In this document: positions 1 through 9,008 of the stretch, piece by piece
Layout of the letters: every line of letters starts with the position of its first letter
Numbering within the stretch: position 1 is the first letter of the stretch
NCBI RefSeq assembly: GCF_001422815.1
Contig: NZ_LMMP01000052.1
Location: 7,501 to 71,500, forward strand
Direction of reading: 5' to 3'
Length of the DNA stretch: 64,000 nucleotides
DNA from: Methylobacterium sp. Leaf91
GTDB lineage: Bacteria; Pseudomonadota; Alphaproteobacteria; Rhizobiales; Beijerinckiaceae
Notes under the pieces: model-generated
Databases searched by the model: none
Seen by the model: only the letters and a program-made list of their open reading frames with translations
Told to the model about the DNA's origin: nothing
Made by a program: the position numbers and the translations under genes

Positions 1-1
1 A

Positions 2-757
2 AAGAAGTCCGCGACCGCGACGACATCACCCGCTCCGGGAGCTCCTCGGACAAGGAAGAAGATCGCCGCGACCATCACCGAGCCGCTCATCGCGAAAGTT
101 GAGACAGCCCCCTCCCCTGTCGATGCCGCGACAGTCACCGAGATTTTCGCGCGGCTGCGCGCCGCCAATCCGGAACCGAGGGCAGAGCTGGAATATCTCA
201 ACCCGTTCACGCTTCTGGTCGCGGTGGTGCTGTCGGCCCAGGCCACGGACAAAAGCGTGAACCTCGCCACCGCACCCCTCTTCGCCATTGCCGACACGCC
301 GGCCGCGATGCTGGAATTGGGGGAAGAGCGCGTTCGCGCGTTCATCCGCACGATCGGACTGTTCAACACCAAGGCGAAGAACGTCATCGCACTGTCCCGC
401 ATCCTGGTGGACCAGCATGACGGGCAGGTCCCGGCTTCGCGAGAGCATCTCGAAATCCTGCCGGGTGTCGGCACCAAGACCGCAAGCGTGGTGATGAACG
501 TCGCCTTCGGAGTGCCTACCATCGCCGTCGACACCCACATCTTCCGGGTCTCGAATCGCATTCCCCTCGTCGTCGCGCCGACGACCGACAAGGTCCAGGC
601 AGGGTTGGAAGCGATCGTGCCGGAGCCGTTCCGCCTGAACGCGCATCATTGGCTGATCCTGTTCGGACGTTACGTCTGCAAGGCGCGGCGCCCCGAATGC
701 CCGACCTGCCTCATCGCCGACCTCTGTCGCTATCCCAGCAAGACCGTCGTCGCCTGA
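2..757 (+). CDS. nth: Endonuclease III (5' end outside window)
   Basis: Bifunctional DNA glycosylase/AP lyase that removes oxidised pyrimidines in base excision repair. The frame is open from base 2, so the true start lies upstream; 251 residues are visible. The first ~45 are Lys/Ala/Pro-rich, an extension not present in the E. coli enzyme. The helix-hairpin-helix LPGVGTKTA contains the catalytic Lys, VDTHIFRV contains the catalytic Asp, and the C-terminus has the C-X6-C-X2-C-X5-C pattern (CKARRPECPTCLIADLC) that binds the 4Fe-4S cluster. All key residues of the Nth family are present. It is followed by 244 noncoding bases and then purC in the same direction, with no sign of an operon. Confidence 0.96.
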   Translation, partial: KKSATATTSPAPGAPRTRKKIAATITEPLIAKVETAPSPVDAATVTEIFARLRAANPEPRAELEYLNPFTLLVAVVLSAQATDKSVNLATAPLFAIADTPAAMLELGEERVRAFIRTIGLFNTKAKNVIALSRILVDQHDGQVPASREHLEILPGVGTKTASVVMNVAFGVPTIAVDTHIFRVSNRIPLVVAPTTDKVQAGLEAIVPEPFRLNAHHWLILFGRYVCKARRPECPTCLIADLCRYPSKTVVA

Positions 758-1001
758 GGGGTTTGGCTCATCCATCGGCCGTGGGATTCGCGGGACTGCG
801 TGGTCGCCCACCGCCATACACATCCGGCTCGCCCTGCAGGGCCGGGCTGCGGGCGGACGCGTTGTACTGCAAACCCGCTTCGGGTAGTTTGCGCCACGGT
901 CGTCGAGGCTTTCGACAAACGATGTGTTCTCGCGGCCCGGTCTCAATCGAGACCGCCACGCCGCGGATTCCGCACATCGACTGTCCGAAGGAGTCACGGC
1001 C

Positions 1002-1796
1002 ATGGACTTCCTCAAACCACGGTATACGCCTATGAACCGCCGCCGTCGCATCTACGAGGGCAAGGCGAAGGTCCTGTACGAAGGACCCGAGCCGGGAACG
1101 CTCATCCAGCATTTCAAGGATGATGCCACCGCCTTCAACGCGCAGAAGCACGAGGTCATCGACGGCAAGGGCGTGCTGAACAACCGGATTTCCGAGTTCG
1201 TTTTCCAGCACCTCAACGATATCGGCGTGCCGACCCACTTCATCCGCCGGCTCAACATGCGCGAGCAGCTGATCCGCGAAGTCGAGATCATTCCGCTCGA
1301 AGTCGTGGTGCGCAACGTCGCCGCCGGCTCGCTCGCCACCCGCCTCGGCCTCGAGGAAGGGACGCAGCTGCCGCGTTCGATCATCGAGTTCTACTACAAG
1401 AACGACGCGCTCAACGACCCGATGGTGTCGGAAGAGCACATCACCGCATTCGGCTGGGCGACGCCCCAGGAGATCGACGACATCATGGCCCTGGCCATCC
1501 GCGTCAACGACTTCCTGTCGGGCCTCTTCCTCGGCGTCGGCATCCGCCTCGTGGACTTCAAGATCGAGACCGGCCGCCTCTGGGAAGGCGACCTGATGCG
1601 CATCGTCGTGGCCGACGAGATCTCCCCGGATTCGTGCCGGCTGTGGGACATCAAGAGCCAGGACAAGCTCGACAAGGACCGGTTCCGCAAGGATCTCGGC
1701 GGCCTGATCGAGGCTTACACGGAAGTGGCCAAGCGTCTCGGCATCATGTCCGAGAACGAGAAGGTTCAGTCGGGCGGTCCACGCCTGGTTCAGTAG
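1002..1796 (+). CDS. purC: Phosphoribosylaminoimidazole-succinocarboxamide synthase
   Basis: SAICAR synthetase, the ATP-dependent ligase joining aspartate to CAIR in de novo purine synthesis. The protein has 264 residues, normal for the family. Diagnostic stretches are [11 protein letters not shown] near the N-terminus (nucleotide loop), [26 protein letters not shown] and [12 protein letters not shown]. An in-frame upstream ATG at 924 exists, but the ATG at 1002 is preferred because AAGGAG lies about 8 bases before it and because homologues begin at this point. It is monocistronic here; purS-purQ lie 7 kb downstream. A strong bidirectional hairpin follows the stop. Confidence 0.96.
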   Translation: MDFLKPRYTPMNRRRRIYEGKAKVLYEGPEPGTLIQHFKDDATAFNAQKHEVIDGKGVLNNRISEFVFQHLNDIGVPTHFIRRLNMREQLIREVEIIPLEVVVRNVAAGSLATRLGLEEGTQLPRSIIEFYYKNDALNDPMVSEEHITAFGWATPQEIDDIMALAIRVNDFLSGLFLGVGIRLVDFKIETGRLWEGDLMRIVVADEISPDSCRLWDIKSQDKLDKDRFRKDLGGLIEAYTEVAKRLGIMSENEKVQSGGPRLVQ

Positions 1797-1818
1797 AAGC
1801 CTCTACCGGAACGGTATG

Positions 1819-1853
1819 AAAAAGGGGCCCCGCGCGAGCGGTGGCCCCTTTTT
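1819..1853. terminator. Bidirectional rho-independent terminator
   Basis: A perfect inverted repeat (AAAAAGGGGCC / GGCCCCTTTTT, 11 bp arms, 13-base loop) lies between the convergent purC and the minus-strand gene ending at 1888. The flanking A-tract and T-tract let it act in both directions. Confidence 0.88.
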
Positions 1854-1887
1854 CCATGCGCGATCGATTGAAGCTCGTGGCCGAAAG

Positions 1888-2514
1888 CTACTGCGCCGCT
1901 TCGGGACTGGTCTCGGCCTGGGCGGCAGCCGGCGTGGCTTTGCGCTTGCGCTTTACCGCGGCCTTGCCCGGCGCACCGTGAAGTGAGACGCCGATGTCGT
2001 AGCTCTCGCTCAAGGGGCGCGGGACCACGAGATTTTCCTCGATCACCGTGAACAGCCCCTGCGCCTCATTCGGCCCGATCGACACCGACACCTTGCGCGC
2101 CCTGGTCGCTATGATCTGGTCCCCGGCCTTGATGGTAAAATAGACCGGGGCCTCGAACCGCCCCGGTCGGCCAGCCGGTCCGAGGAGGACCTGCCCCTCG
2201 ACACCGACCTTCACGCTCACTGAGCCATCGGCCAGCCGCACGCATTCGCGGGCGAGTCGTCCCAAGGTGATCTGGCTGCGCAGGCCCGCATTGTCGTCGG
2301 CCCGGCCGCCATAGCTGCGCAGAGCGGCACCGTTTTCCGCGACATCGACCGTGGGGCAATAGACCTCGCCGAGGTCGGCCGGCTGCGACGGCGGGACTGT
2401 GGTCCCACCGTATTTCAGCATATTGGTGAACCAGTTGCCGTCCTCGGCCTTGGCTGACCAGGGCAGGAGGACCGCCATCAGGGCGATGCCTACCGTTTTC
2501 GCGCGTGTCCGCAT
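1888..2514 (-). CDS. Exported protein of unknown function
   Basis: A 208-residue protein not assigned to a named family. Residues 1-23 form a Sec signal peptide (basic start, hydrophobic core, cleavage after AKA before EDGNWF), so a periplasmic or lipid-free envelope location is likely. The mature part is globular with one region containing VYCPTVDV and a conserved-looking C near ECVRLADG, and it ends in a Lys/Ala/Glu low-complexity tail (KRKRKATPAAAQ...). The text between reads like a beta-rich domain (alternating hydrophobics, SVSVKVGVEGQVLLG). It lies 44 bases downstream of the IalB-like gene on the same strand, so the two may be co-transcribed. The ATG at 2514 has a weak GAGG-like site. 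Confidence 0.75.
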   Translation of the reverse strand: MRTRAKTVGIALMAVLLPWSAKAEDGNWFTNMLKYGGTTVPPSQPADLGEVYCPTVDVAENGAALRSYGGRADDNAGLRSQITLGRLARECVRLADGSVSVKVGVEGQVLLGPAGRPGRFEAPVYFTIKAGDQIIATRARKVSVSIGPNEAQGLFTVIEENLVVPRPLSESYDIGVSLHGAPGKAAVKRKRKATPAAAQAETSPEAAQ

Positions 2515-2558
2515 CCTCAGATCCCGCTGAATTGCCGGCGCGGGGCGCCGGAACAGAC

Positions 2559-3131
2559 CTATTTCAAGCTGGTGAACCCGTCGCCGAAGCCCTTCATCGA
2601 AAGGGGGATGCCGACCCCCTCCTCCGGGGTCTGGAACACGATGAACGTGGCCTGCACCCCGGCGCTGAACTGCTTGATGAGGTTCTCGTCCATGACCACC
2701 TCGGCGACGCAGCCAGTGGTGAGGCAGCGCACGAACCCGGCCCGCCCGACATCGGTCTTGTCGATCTTCAGCCCGAGGCCCGAGGGCAGCAGCACGCCGA
2801 GCGGTGCCACCACGCGCAGCAGGTACCCGCGATTGTCCGCTGTCTTGAGGACGATGACGACGAGGGTCAGGTTCGGCCTGTCCTCAGCCGCCAGATATTG
2901 GACCAGGGCGCATTGCTCGGCCTTCGCCCCCGCCGGCGTCTCGCAGCGAAGCTGCCAATCACCGAATGTGTTGCGGACCATGCCCTGCGCCTCGGCGCGG
3001 TCGCTCCCCGCCAGCATCGCACCGGCCAATCCAGCCAGGCAAAAGAGGCCGATCCGTGCGAGACGCCCCGCATCGGTCGCCCGCCCTTTGGCGACCCGCC
3101 TTGCGCGCCTCAGCATTCCTCGAAAACCCAC
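2559..3131 (-). CDS. Invasion-associated locus B (IalB) family protein
   Basis: A 190-residue exported protein of the IalB family, named after Bartonella IalB; in free-living Rhizobiales its role is not established. A basic stretch (residues 1-24) precedes a hydrophobic segment (about 25-45) ending at AEAQ, a probable signal peptide. The mature part has the family features: FGDWQLRCE after the cleavage site, an EQCALVQ segment, GVLLPSGLGLKID, and a Cys pair in VRCLTTGCVAEV. The start chosen is GTG at 3131, which has GAGAGGG 8 bases upstream; ATG at 3116 is an alternative with poor spacing. Confidence 0.85.
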   Translation of the reverse strand: MGFRGMLRRARRVAKGRATDAGRLARIGLFCLAGLAGAMLAGSDRAEAQGMVRNTFGDWQLRCETPAGAKAEQCALVQYLAAEDRPNLTLVVIVLKTADNRGYLLRVVAPLGVLLPSGLGLKIDKTDVGRAGFVRCLTTGCVAEVVMDENLIKQFSAGVQATFIVFQTPEEGVGIPLSMKGFGDGFTSLK

Positions 3132-3313
3132 GCGCCGATCCCTCTCGCCTCACCCCTTCTGGCCAGGGGCACCGGATGAAACCAGCGGTGTTCCGACCAT
3201 GCGCGGCTATTCTGTGTCAAGCGTGACCACTAGTTTACGAACACGGACTATCGTTTCGCGGGAACACGCCCTAGTTCCGAGGGTAAAGCCACCAGTTCCA
3301 ACGGACCGAGCCC

Positions 3314-3721
3314 ATGCGATATCCTGCTACCGCCGCGTTCCTGATCCTTTCCAGTGCCTGTCTGGCCGGCGGCTCTTTCGCCGGCATTACTTCCGCCGCG
3401 GCTCAGTCGCTGCCGGTGGACGAGACCACCTATGTCGAGCGGTCCCTCAACCGCGACGGTCCGCTCGTGGTCGAGCATCGGCCGATCCGGCGCATGCCGG
3501 GCGGCCGCGTGAACAGCAATTCGGCCGAGATCGCCGGTTTCTGCCGTGATGGTGGATATGTCCGCCGCCTCGACGAGTTCGGCAACCCGACGATCCTGCG
3601 CCAGCGTGAGGTCTGCGACAGCGTCGCCCCTCGCACCATGCGACCGGGCGATGTCGACGCCCGCCCGACCTGGCCGGTCGAGCAGGTCGAGCGACGCCGG
3701 ATCTTGCGCGCTCGCGGGTAG
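3314..3721 (+). CDS. Small exported protein of unknown function
   Basis: A 135-residue protein with a clear signal peptide (residues 1-31, hydrophobic core AAFLILSSACLAGGSFAG, cleavage near AAAQ). The mature ~104 residues are rich in Arg and contain two cysteines (GFCRDGGY, REVCDSV) that could form one disulphide in the periplasm. No family was recognised. It stands alone between divergent and convergent neighbours. The upstream 180 bases are AT-richer than the coding DNA and probably hold the promoter. Coding status rests on the signal peptide and on the strong GC bias at third codon positions. Confidence 0.72.
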   Translation: MRYPATAAFLILSSACLAGGSFAGITSAAAQSLPVDETTYVERSLNRDGPLVVEHRPIRRMPGGRVNSNSAEIAGFCRDGGYVRRLDEFGNPTILRQREVCDSVAPRTMRPGDVDARPTWPVEQVERRRILRARG

Positions 3722-3956
3722 AGCGGCGCCCGATCACGCTGGGTCGGGACACATCGCGGGACCTTTGTTGTACCGAACACCTTTTCGCCGAACCGGCATC
3801 CACGTCGGCGAAGAGCGCTCCCGAGGGTCTCGCAAAGATCGTTTCCTGGTCTGCTCAAGTCCTGGTCTGCTCAAGAGAACCTGCGACACCCCCAGGGCCT
3901 CGGCGAGGCGAGGCGTTGGCGTGCGGATGCGGAGCTGCTTCGAACTGAGTTGCGCC

Positions 3957-4691
3957 TCAGCCGTAGCGATGGAGGCTGGCGCCGTTGCGCTTGAGCCAGC
4001 GCTCGGCCTCTTCCACATGTGGGCACAGGGATCCCACCAGGGACCAGAAGCGTGAGGAATGGTTCATCTCGCGCAGGTGGGCCATCTCGTGCGCCACGAG
4101 GTAATCGAGCACCAGGGGTGGCGCCAGGATCAGGCGCCATGAGAAGTTCAGCTCGCCGCGCGCGGTGCAGGATCCCCAGCGCGAGCGGGTGTCGCGGACG
4201 GTGATCCGTTTCGGCCCCTGCCCGAGCTTTTCGGTATAGTGGGAGACCGACCGCGCTAGATCCTTGCGCACCTCCCGTTCGAGAAAATCCCTGACACGGC
4301 GCGGCAGGTGAGGAGCTTCGCACGCCACGGAGAGCGCAGGTCCGTTCTCCGCCTCCGTCACGAGCGTTACCCCGCTGCGCTCGCTGCGATGGAGAATGCG
4401 ATGAGGCACGCCGCGCAAGGGAAGCTCGGCCCCCGCCTCGAACGCCACCCGATCCGGAACCTTGGCGAGCCGCATGGCGATCCAGCCGCCATGGCTCACC
4501 GCGAAAGTGCGGGCCACGGCCAAGGAGGTCCGCGCCGGCAAGGTCATCACCACCTCGCCGGTGGCGCTCGAGACGCGCAATGTCAGCCTGCGCGCCGTCG
4601 GGCGGCGGCGCAGGACGACACGGAACTTAACGCCCTCGTGGAGGATGTCGATATGGTCGGGATCGGACCCGCGCAGCAGGGCGACTCTCAT
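3957..4691 (-). CDS. YgjP-like zinc metallopeptidase (M48-related)
   Basis: A 244-residue cytoplasmic protein of the YgjP/DUF45 metallopeptidase family. The zinc site is HEMAH at residues 201-205 followed by His 211 in HSSRFW, and TRSRWGSCTARGELNFSW just before it is the family signature. The N-terminal half contains the RRxTARRLTLRV segment also typical of the family. Substrates are not known; the family is distantly related to SprT and M48 peptidases. There is no signal peptide or membrane span. It runs opposite to its upstream neighbours and shares the strand of the PHA depolymerase gene, separated from it by 80 bases. Confidence 0.9.
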   Translation of the reverse strand: MRVALLRGSDPDHIDILHEGVKFRVVLRRRPTARRLTLRVSSATGEVVMTLPARTSLAVARTFAVSHGGWIAMRLAKVPDRVAFEAGAELPLRGVPHRILHRSERSGVTLVTEAENGPALSVACEAPHLPRRVRDFLEREVRKDLARSVSHYTEKLGQGPKRITVRDTRSRWGSCTARGELNFSWRLILAPPLVLDYLVAHEMAHLREMNHSSRFWSLVGSLCPHVEEAERWLKRNGASLHRYG

Positions 4692-4771
4692 CGGGTCAGC
4701 TTAACGGCAGCCTCCCGCCACCGCCATCTGTGCGTGGTTCACGTCCAGAACTTTCGCGCGCCCCGCCCGCA

Positions 4772-6040
4772 TCACGCTGCCGGGCGTTCTTCGATGGCCG
4801 GAAGGGCCTGCATGTCGCGGATGAAGGAAGCGATCCTCGGCGCGATGATGGTGCGATAGCGCGAGCCATTGAACACCCCGTAATGCCCCACGCGTTCCTG
4901 CAGGTGATAAGCCTTGCGCTCGGGCGGCAGGTTCGGAGTCAGGTCGAGGGAGGCCTTGGTCTGCCCGACGCCGGAAATATCGTCATTCTCGCCCTCAATG
5001 GCGAGGATCGCGCAGGTCCGGATGGCAGCAAGGTCCACTCGCTCGCCGCGATGGAGCATCTCACCCTTGGGCAGGGCGTGGTCCACGAAGACGGTCTTGA
5101 CCGTCTGCAGGTAGAACTCGGCCGTGAGATCCATCACCGCGAGATACTCGTCGTAGAATTCTCGATGTTTCTCGGCGGAATCGCCGTCGCCGGTCACGAG
5201 ATGGTCGAACATCTCGGTATGGGCGTTGACGTGGCGATCGAGGTTCATCGCCATGAAGCCGCCGAGCTGGAAGAAGCCGGGATAGACGCTCCGCAAGGCG
5301 CCCGGATACGTTAGCGGCACGATGGTGATGCAGTTGCGCTCGAACCATTCCGTGCCGCGCTCCTGCGCCAGGCCATTGACGGCGGTGGGCGACCGGCGGG
5401 TATCGATGGGGCCGCCCATCAGGGTCATTGAGCGCGGCACCGGCGTGATGCCCTGCGCCTCCATCAGTGCCACGGCAGCGAGCACCGGCACCGCCGGCTG
5501 ACAGACGGCCATGACGTGAAGGTCCGGCCCGAGAGCGACGAAGATCTCCTTCAGGTAGTCGATATACGTGTCGAGATCGAACCGCCCGCTGGTGATCGGC
5601 ACGAGGCGCGCATCCGTCCAATCTGTGATGAAGACCTGATGGTTGGGGAGCATCGCCTCCACGGTTCCGCGCAGGAGCGTGGCGTAGTGCCCGGACATCG
5701 GTGCCACGATCAGGAGCTTGGGCTGCGGCTCGGAGGGACCGCGCGCGAACGAGCGGTCGAAGGTCAGGACCCGGCAGAACGGCTTTTCCCACACCACCCG
5801 TTCGCTCACCGGCACGCTGGCGCCGTCGATCCAGGTTCCGGTGAGGCCGAAGGCCGGCTTGGCATAACGGCGGGTTCCGCGCTCGAACATCTCGCAAGCG
5901 GCGGCCATGGACTTCGCGTAGGGCGAGTAGGCGAGCGGGTTGGCGGGATTCTGCAGGCTGTGCTTGACCATGTCCGCGGTGAGACGGGCCGGCGCCGTCA
6001 TCATCCGCCCGAACTCATACCAAGTGTAGGCCAAGCTCAT
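4772..6040 (-). CDS. phaZ: Intracellular polyhydroxyalkanoate depolymerase
   Basis: Hydrolyses stored poly-3-hydroxybutyrate in the cytoplasm and so releases carbon and reducing power. The 422 residues match the PhaZ family (about 400-420). The nucleophile is Cys 180 in AVCQPAVP, the variant of the lipase box with Cys in place of Ser that is known in the Cupriavidus necator enzyme; Asp 353 (EGENDDISG) and His 386 (GHYGVFNGSRY) complete the triad. The family N-terminus LAYTWYEFGRMMTAPAR is present. ATG at 6040 is chosen because GAGGAGGGG precedes it; an open frame continues 40 codons upstream but lacks conservation features. It is divergent from actS. Confidence 0.95.
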   Translation of the reverse strand: MSLAYTWYEFGRMMTAPARLTADMVKHSLQNPANPLAYSPYAKSMAAACEMFERGTRRYAKPAFGLTGTWIDGASVPVSERVVWEKPFCRVLTFDRSFARGPSEPQPKLLIVAPMSGHYATLLRGTVEAMLPNHQVFITDWTDARLVPITSGRFDLDTYIDYLKEIFVALGPDLHVMAVCQPAVPVLAAVALMEAQGITPVPRSMTLMGGPIDTRRSPTAVNGLAQERGTEWFERNCITIVPLTYPGALRSVYPGFFQLGGFMAMNLDRHVNAHTEMFDHLVTGDGDSAEKHREFYDEYLAVMDLTAEFYLQTVKTVFVDHALPKGEMLHRGERVDLAAIRTCAILAIEGENDDISGVGQTKASLDLTPNLPPERKAYHLQERVGHYGVFNGSRYRTIIAPRIASFIRDMQALPAIEERPAA

Positions 6041-6234
6041 ATCCGCCCCTCCTCGTCGTCCCGCGTCGCGTCGTCCCTCGCGACCGGGCGCGCTAGAGAA
6101 CGCCGCGCGCCGGGAAACGTTCGGATCGACGCGTGTGCGAGGTGAGACCGCGCGGGGCATGATTGCGCAGGGACGGGTGCAATCGGAGGGCGAGCCATGG
6201 ATTCCCGCCAGCCGAGCACTATCGTTGAGCAGAC

Positions 6235-7620
6235 ATGATCGACATGAGCACCAACGGCTTCGTTCGCGATGCCCGGCATCTCCGTCTCGACACTTTCGTG
6301 CGCCTGCGCTGGCTCGCGATCACCGGGCAGAGTGCGGCCGTGGTCGGGGCGCAGTTCGGCCTCGGCCTGCCTCTGCCTTTCGGCTGGTGCTTCCTCGTCA
6401 TCGCGGCGTCGTCCTGGCTGAACCTCGCCCTGAGGATCCGGTTTCCCGCGAGCTACCGCCTGAGCGACGATTCGGCGGCCCTGCTCCTCGCCTTCGACAT
6501 CATTCAGCTCGCCGCCCTCCTGTTCCTCACCGGCGGCTTGCAGAACCCGTTCTCGCTGCTCTTCCTCGCCCCGGTCCTGATCTCGGCGACGGCCCTTCCG
6601 CCGGAGCGGACCCTGGCGCTCGGACTTCTCGCAGTGGGTCTCGCCACCATGCTGGCGCTGATCCACCGGCCATTGCCGTGGTTCGCGGACGGGCGGCTCG
6701 AACTCCCCTTCCTCTACGTCTCGGGGGTTTGGACGGCGATCCTCCTCGGCACCGCCTTCACCGGCGTCTATGCCTGGAAGGTCGCCGACGAGACGCGGCA
6801 GCTCGCGCAGGCCCTCGCGGCCACGGAACTCGTGCTGGCGCGGGAACAGCACCTGTCGCAGCTCGACGGGTTGGCGGCAGCGGCCGCGCATGAACTCGGC
6901 ACGCCACTCGGCACGATCATGCTCGTCACCAAGGAACTCACGCGCCAGCTCGCCCCCACGGCGTCCCCCGCAGTGAAGGACGACCTCAACCTCCTGCGCG
7001 ATCAGGTGGACCGCTGCCGCGGTATCCTGTCGAAACTGACATCCCTCGATGGCGACGAAGCCGGCATCCTCCAGACCGTCACGCTGAGCCATCTCGTGGA
7101 GGAACTGGTGGCGCCCCAGCGCGCCATGGGCATCGCGCTCGACGTCACCAGCCGGGGCGACGGGGTCGAACCTGCCTGCCGGCGTAATCCGGGGGTCCTG
7201 TTCGGGCTCGCCAACATCGTCGACAACGCCGTGGACTTCGCCACCAGCCGCGTCGTCATCGAAGCGCGCTGGACCCTCGACAGGGTCTCCCTGGAGATCA
7301 GCGACGACGGCCCGGGCTTCTCGAGCGAGATCCTGCTGAGGGCGGGCGAGCCCTATGTCACCACCCGCAGCCCCGACAAAACGCGTGGCGGGAACAGCGT
7401 CGGCGCCGGCCTCGGCCTTGGATTGTTCATTGCAAAGACACTGATCGAACGCTCCGGCGCACAGCTTACGCTCTCAAACGTATCCGGGCACCAAGCAACC
7501 GGAGCCGTAGTCCGCGTATCCTGGGCGCGCCACATCTTCGAGCGTGACACGATTCCGAGGCGCGGTACCGAAATGAGCGCTCAGGTGCCCCTGACGGAAC
7601 GCAGTACGGCCCCTATATAA
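6235..7620 (+). CDS. actS: Redox sensor histidine kinase ActS/RegB/PrrB family
   Basis: Membrane histidine kinase that senses the respiratory or quinone redox state and controls ActR. It has 461 residues: about six hydrophobic segments in residues 28-182, including the family hallmark FLTGGLQNPFSLLFLAP (quinone/redox-sensing region), the phosphoacceptor His 219 in AAAHELGTPLGT, and a C-terminal ATPase domain with NIVDNAVDFA, DDGPGF and GAGLGLGLF. Cys 261 in VDRCRGIL lies 42 residues after the His, matching the redox-active cysteine of Rhodobacter RegB (Cys 265, 40 residues after His 225). Start is ATG 6235; ATG 6244 is possible. actR follows after 40 bases. Confidence 0.95.
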   Translation: MIDMSTNGFVRDARHLRLDTFVRLRWLAITGQSAAVVGAQFGLGLPLPFGWCFLVIAASSWLNLALRIRFPASYRLSDDSAALLLAFDIIQLAALLFLTGGLQNPFSLLFLAPVLISATALPPERTLALGLLAVGLATMLALIHRPLPWFADGRLELPFLYVSGVWTAILLGTAFTGVYAWKVADETRQLAQALAATELVLAREQHLSQLDGLAAAAAHELGTPLGTIMLVTKELTRQLAPTASPAVKDDLNLLRDQVDRCRGILSKLTSLDGDEAGILQTVTLSHLVEELVAPQRAMGIALDVTSRGDGVEPACRRNPGVLFGLANIVDNAVDFATSRVVIEARWTLDRVSLEISDDGPGFSSEILLRAGEPYVTTRSPDKTRGGNSVGAGLGLGLFIAKTLIERSGAQLTLSNVSGHQATGAVVRVSWARHIFERDTIPRRGTEMSAQVPLTERSTAPI

Positions 7621-7660
7621 GTTGCTAACAATTCGATCTTGGAAAATGGAGGAGCGTCAG

Positions 7661-8263
7661 ATGCTGACGCAGAGTGGAAGTCCGGCGCCTGCCGCCGATG
7701 TGCTGCAGACTTCGGAATCCGATCCGCTGGCGGCTTTTTCCGACCGTTCGCTGCTGATCGTGGATGACGATCGGCCGTTCTCGACCCGCCTGGCGCGGGC
7801 TATGGAAGCGCGGGGCTACGACGTGCAGGTGGCCGAAAGCGTCGCCGAAGGCGTCTCACTCGTCGAGAACCGCGCACCCGCATTCGCGGTCATCGACATG
7901 CGGCTCGGCGACGGCAACGGCCTCGACGTGATCGCGCGGCTGAAGGAGAAGCGCCCCGAAGCGCGGGGCGTCATCCTGACCGGCTACGGCAACATCGCCA
8001 CCGCCGTAACGGCGGTGAAACTCGGCGCGTTCGACTATCTCGCCAAGCCGGCCGATGCGGATGAAATCCATGGTACGCTGATGGCCCAGCCGGGCGAGCG
8101 GGCCGACCCGCCGGAAAACCCGATGTCGGCCGATCGCGTGCGCTGGGAGCATATCCAGCGCGTCTACGAGTTGTGCGGCCGAAACGTCTCCGAGACTGCC
8201 CGCCGGCTCAACATGCATCGTCGCACGCTGCAGCGCATCCTGGCCAAGCGCGCGCCGCGCTGA
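7661..8263 (+). CDS. actR: Redox response regulator ActR/RegA/PrrA family
   Basis: DNA-binding response regulator paired with ActS; in related bacteria it controls photosynthesis, carbon and nitrogen fixation, and respiratory genes. The 200 residues comprise a receiver domain (acidic LLIVDDD, phosphoacceptor Asp 79 in VIDMRLGDGNG, Lys 129 in AKPAD) and a Fis-type helix-turn-helix at the C-terminus with the near-invariant NVSETARRLNMHRRTLQR. ATG at 7661 is chosen because GGAGGAG stands 7 bases upstream; the reading frame also contains an upstream TTG with no site. It lies 40 bases after actS and should be co-transcribed. Confidence 0.96.
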   Translation: MLTQSGSPAPAADVLQTSESDPLAAFSDRSLLIVDDDRPFSTRLARAMEARGYDVQVAESVAEGVSLVENRAPAFAVIDMRLGDGNGLDVIARLKEKRPEARGVILTGYGNIATAVTAVKLGAFDYLAKPADADEIHGTLMAQPGERADPPENPMSADRVRWEHIQRVYELCGRNVSETARRLNMHRRTLQRILAKRAPR

Positions 8264-8377
8264 TCCAACCCCGACGACGGGCTCGGTGGCGTGATGTTGC
8301 GTGGAACCGGACCGGCGCTGTAAAGCACCGGTCTCCCGCCGCAATCGCTGCACCGGGGCCGACGGAGACGTATCCCC

Positions 8378-8617
8378 GTGAACACGCGCAACCTGATCAC
8401 GATCGTCAGCATGATGGTGCTGGTGGGCACCGAAGTTTTCGCAGTGGCTATCGCTGCCGGTTGGGCATTGGCCGGTCTGTTCGATCTCGGCGACACCGTT
8501 GGCCATGTGCTGATGGTCCTGTTCAGTTCGATCGCCGCCTGGATCATGCTGCAGCTCTGGCGCCGGGCGGTGAGCATCGAACCGATTCGCAACGCCGCGC
8601 CCGCAGCACGCCGCTGA
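8378..8617 (+). CDS. Small integral membrane protein
   Basis: A 79-residue protein with two predicted membrane segments (about residues 6-30 and 40-60) joined by a short polar turn (LFDLGDTVG), and a positively charged C-terminal tail (RNAAPAARR) that should be cytoplasmic. It resembles many unnamed two-span proteins of Methylobacteriaceae; no function can be assigned. The start is the GTG at 8378 (GTG AAC ACG); ACGGAGACG about 10 bases upstream can act as ribosome binding site. It sits between actR and purS in the same orientation but with spacers over 100 bases on both sides. Confidence 0.7.
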   Translation: MNTRNLITIVSMMVLVGTEVFAVAIAAGWALAGLFDLGDTVGHVLMVLFSSIAAWIMLQLWRRAVSIEPIRNAAPAARR

Positions 8618-8768
8618 TCGGGCGATACGCGTCGTATCTCGAACTCGGGTCCGCTCTGCGTCTCGGGCTGGACTGCGCACCACCGCTACGATGGCCCCGC
8701 CGCGTTGCATGGTCGGCATTTCCCGACTATCGCCTGACGGGCCGAGCCACAGCATCGAGTCCGAACCC

Positions 8769-9008
8769 ATGAAAGCCCGCATCATCGTCACCCTGAAGAC
8801 CGGCGTGCTCGACCCTCAGGGCAAGGCGATCGAAGCCGCGCTCTCGTCCTTCGGCATTTCAGGGATCGAAGGTGTCCGCCAGGGCAAGGTGTTCGATGTC
8901 GAGATCGCCGACACCGATCCTGCCAGCGCCGAAGCGATTCTGAAGAGCGCCTGCGAAAAGCTGCTGGCGAACACGGTCGTCGAGAATTACGAGATCGAGA
9001 TCGTCTGA
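8769..9008 (+). CDS. purS: Phosphoribosylformylglycinamidine synthase subunit PurS
   Basis: Small structural subunit (79 residues) of the three-part FGAM synthase PurS/PurQ/PurL, in which it dimerises and bridges the glutaminase to the synthase. The fold is shown by MKARIIVTLKTGVLDPQG at the N-terminus and GVRQGKVFDVEI in the middle, both standard for PurS. The ATG at 8769 gives the family length. The stop overlaps the purQ start (TGATG), so translation of the two is coupled. purL is not in the window. Confidence 0.95.
   Translation: MKARIIVTLKTGVLDPQGKAIEAALSSFGISGIEGVRQGKVFDVEIADTDPASAEAILKSACEKLLANTVVENYEIEIV

Noticed and set aside
26-1051. A 341-codon minus-strand frame over nth and purC
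   Set aside because: Antisense to two certain genes and no family features.
8691-8768. 26-residue upstream extension of PurS
   Set aside because: PurS proteins start at the MKARIIVTL methionine; the extension has no conserved residues.
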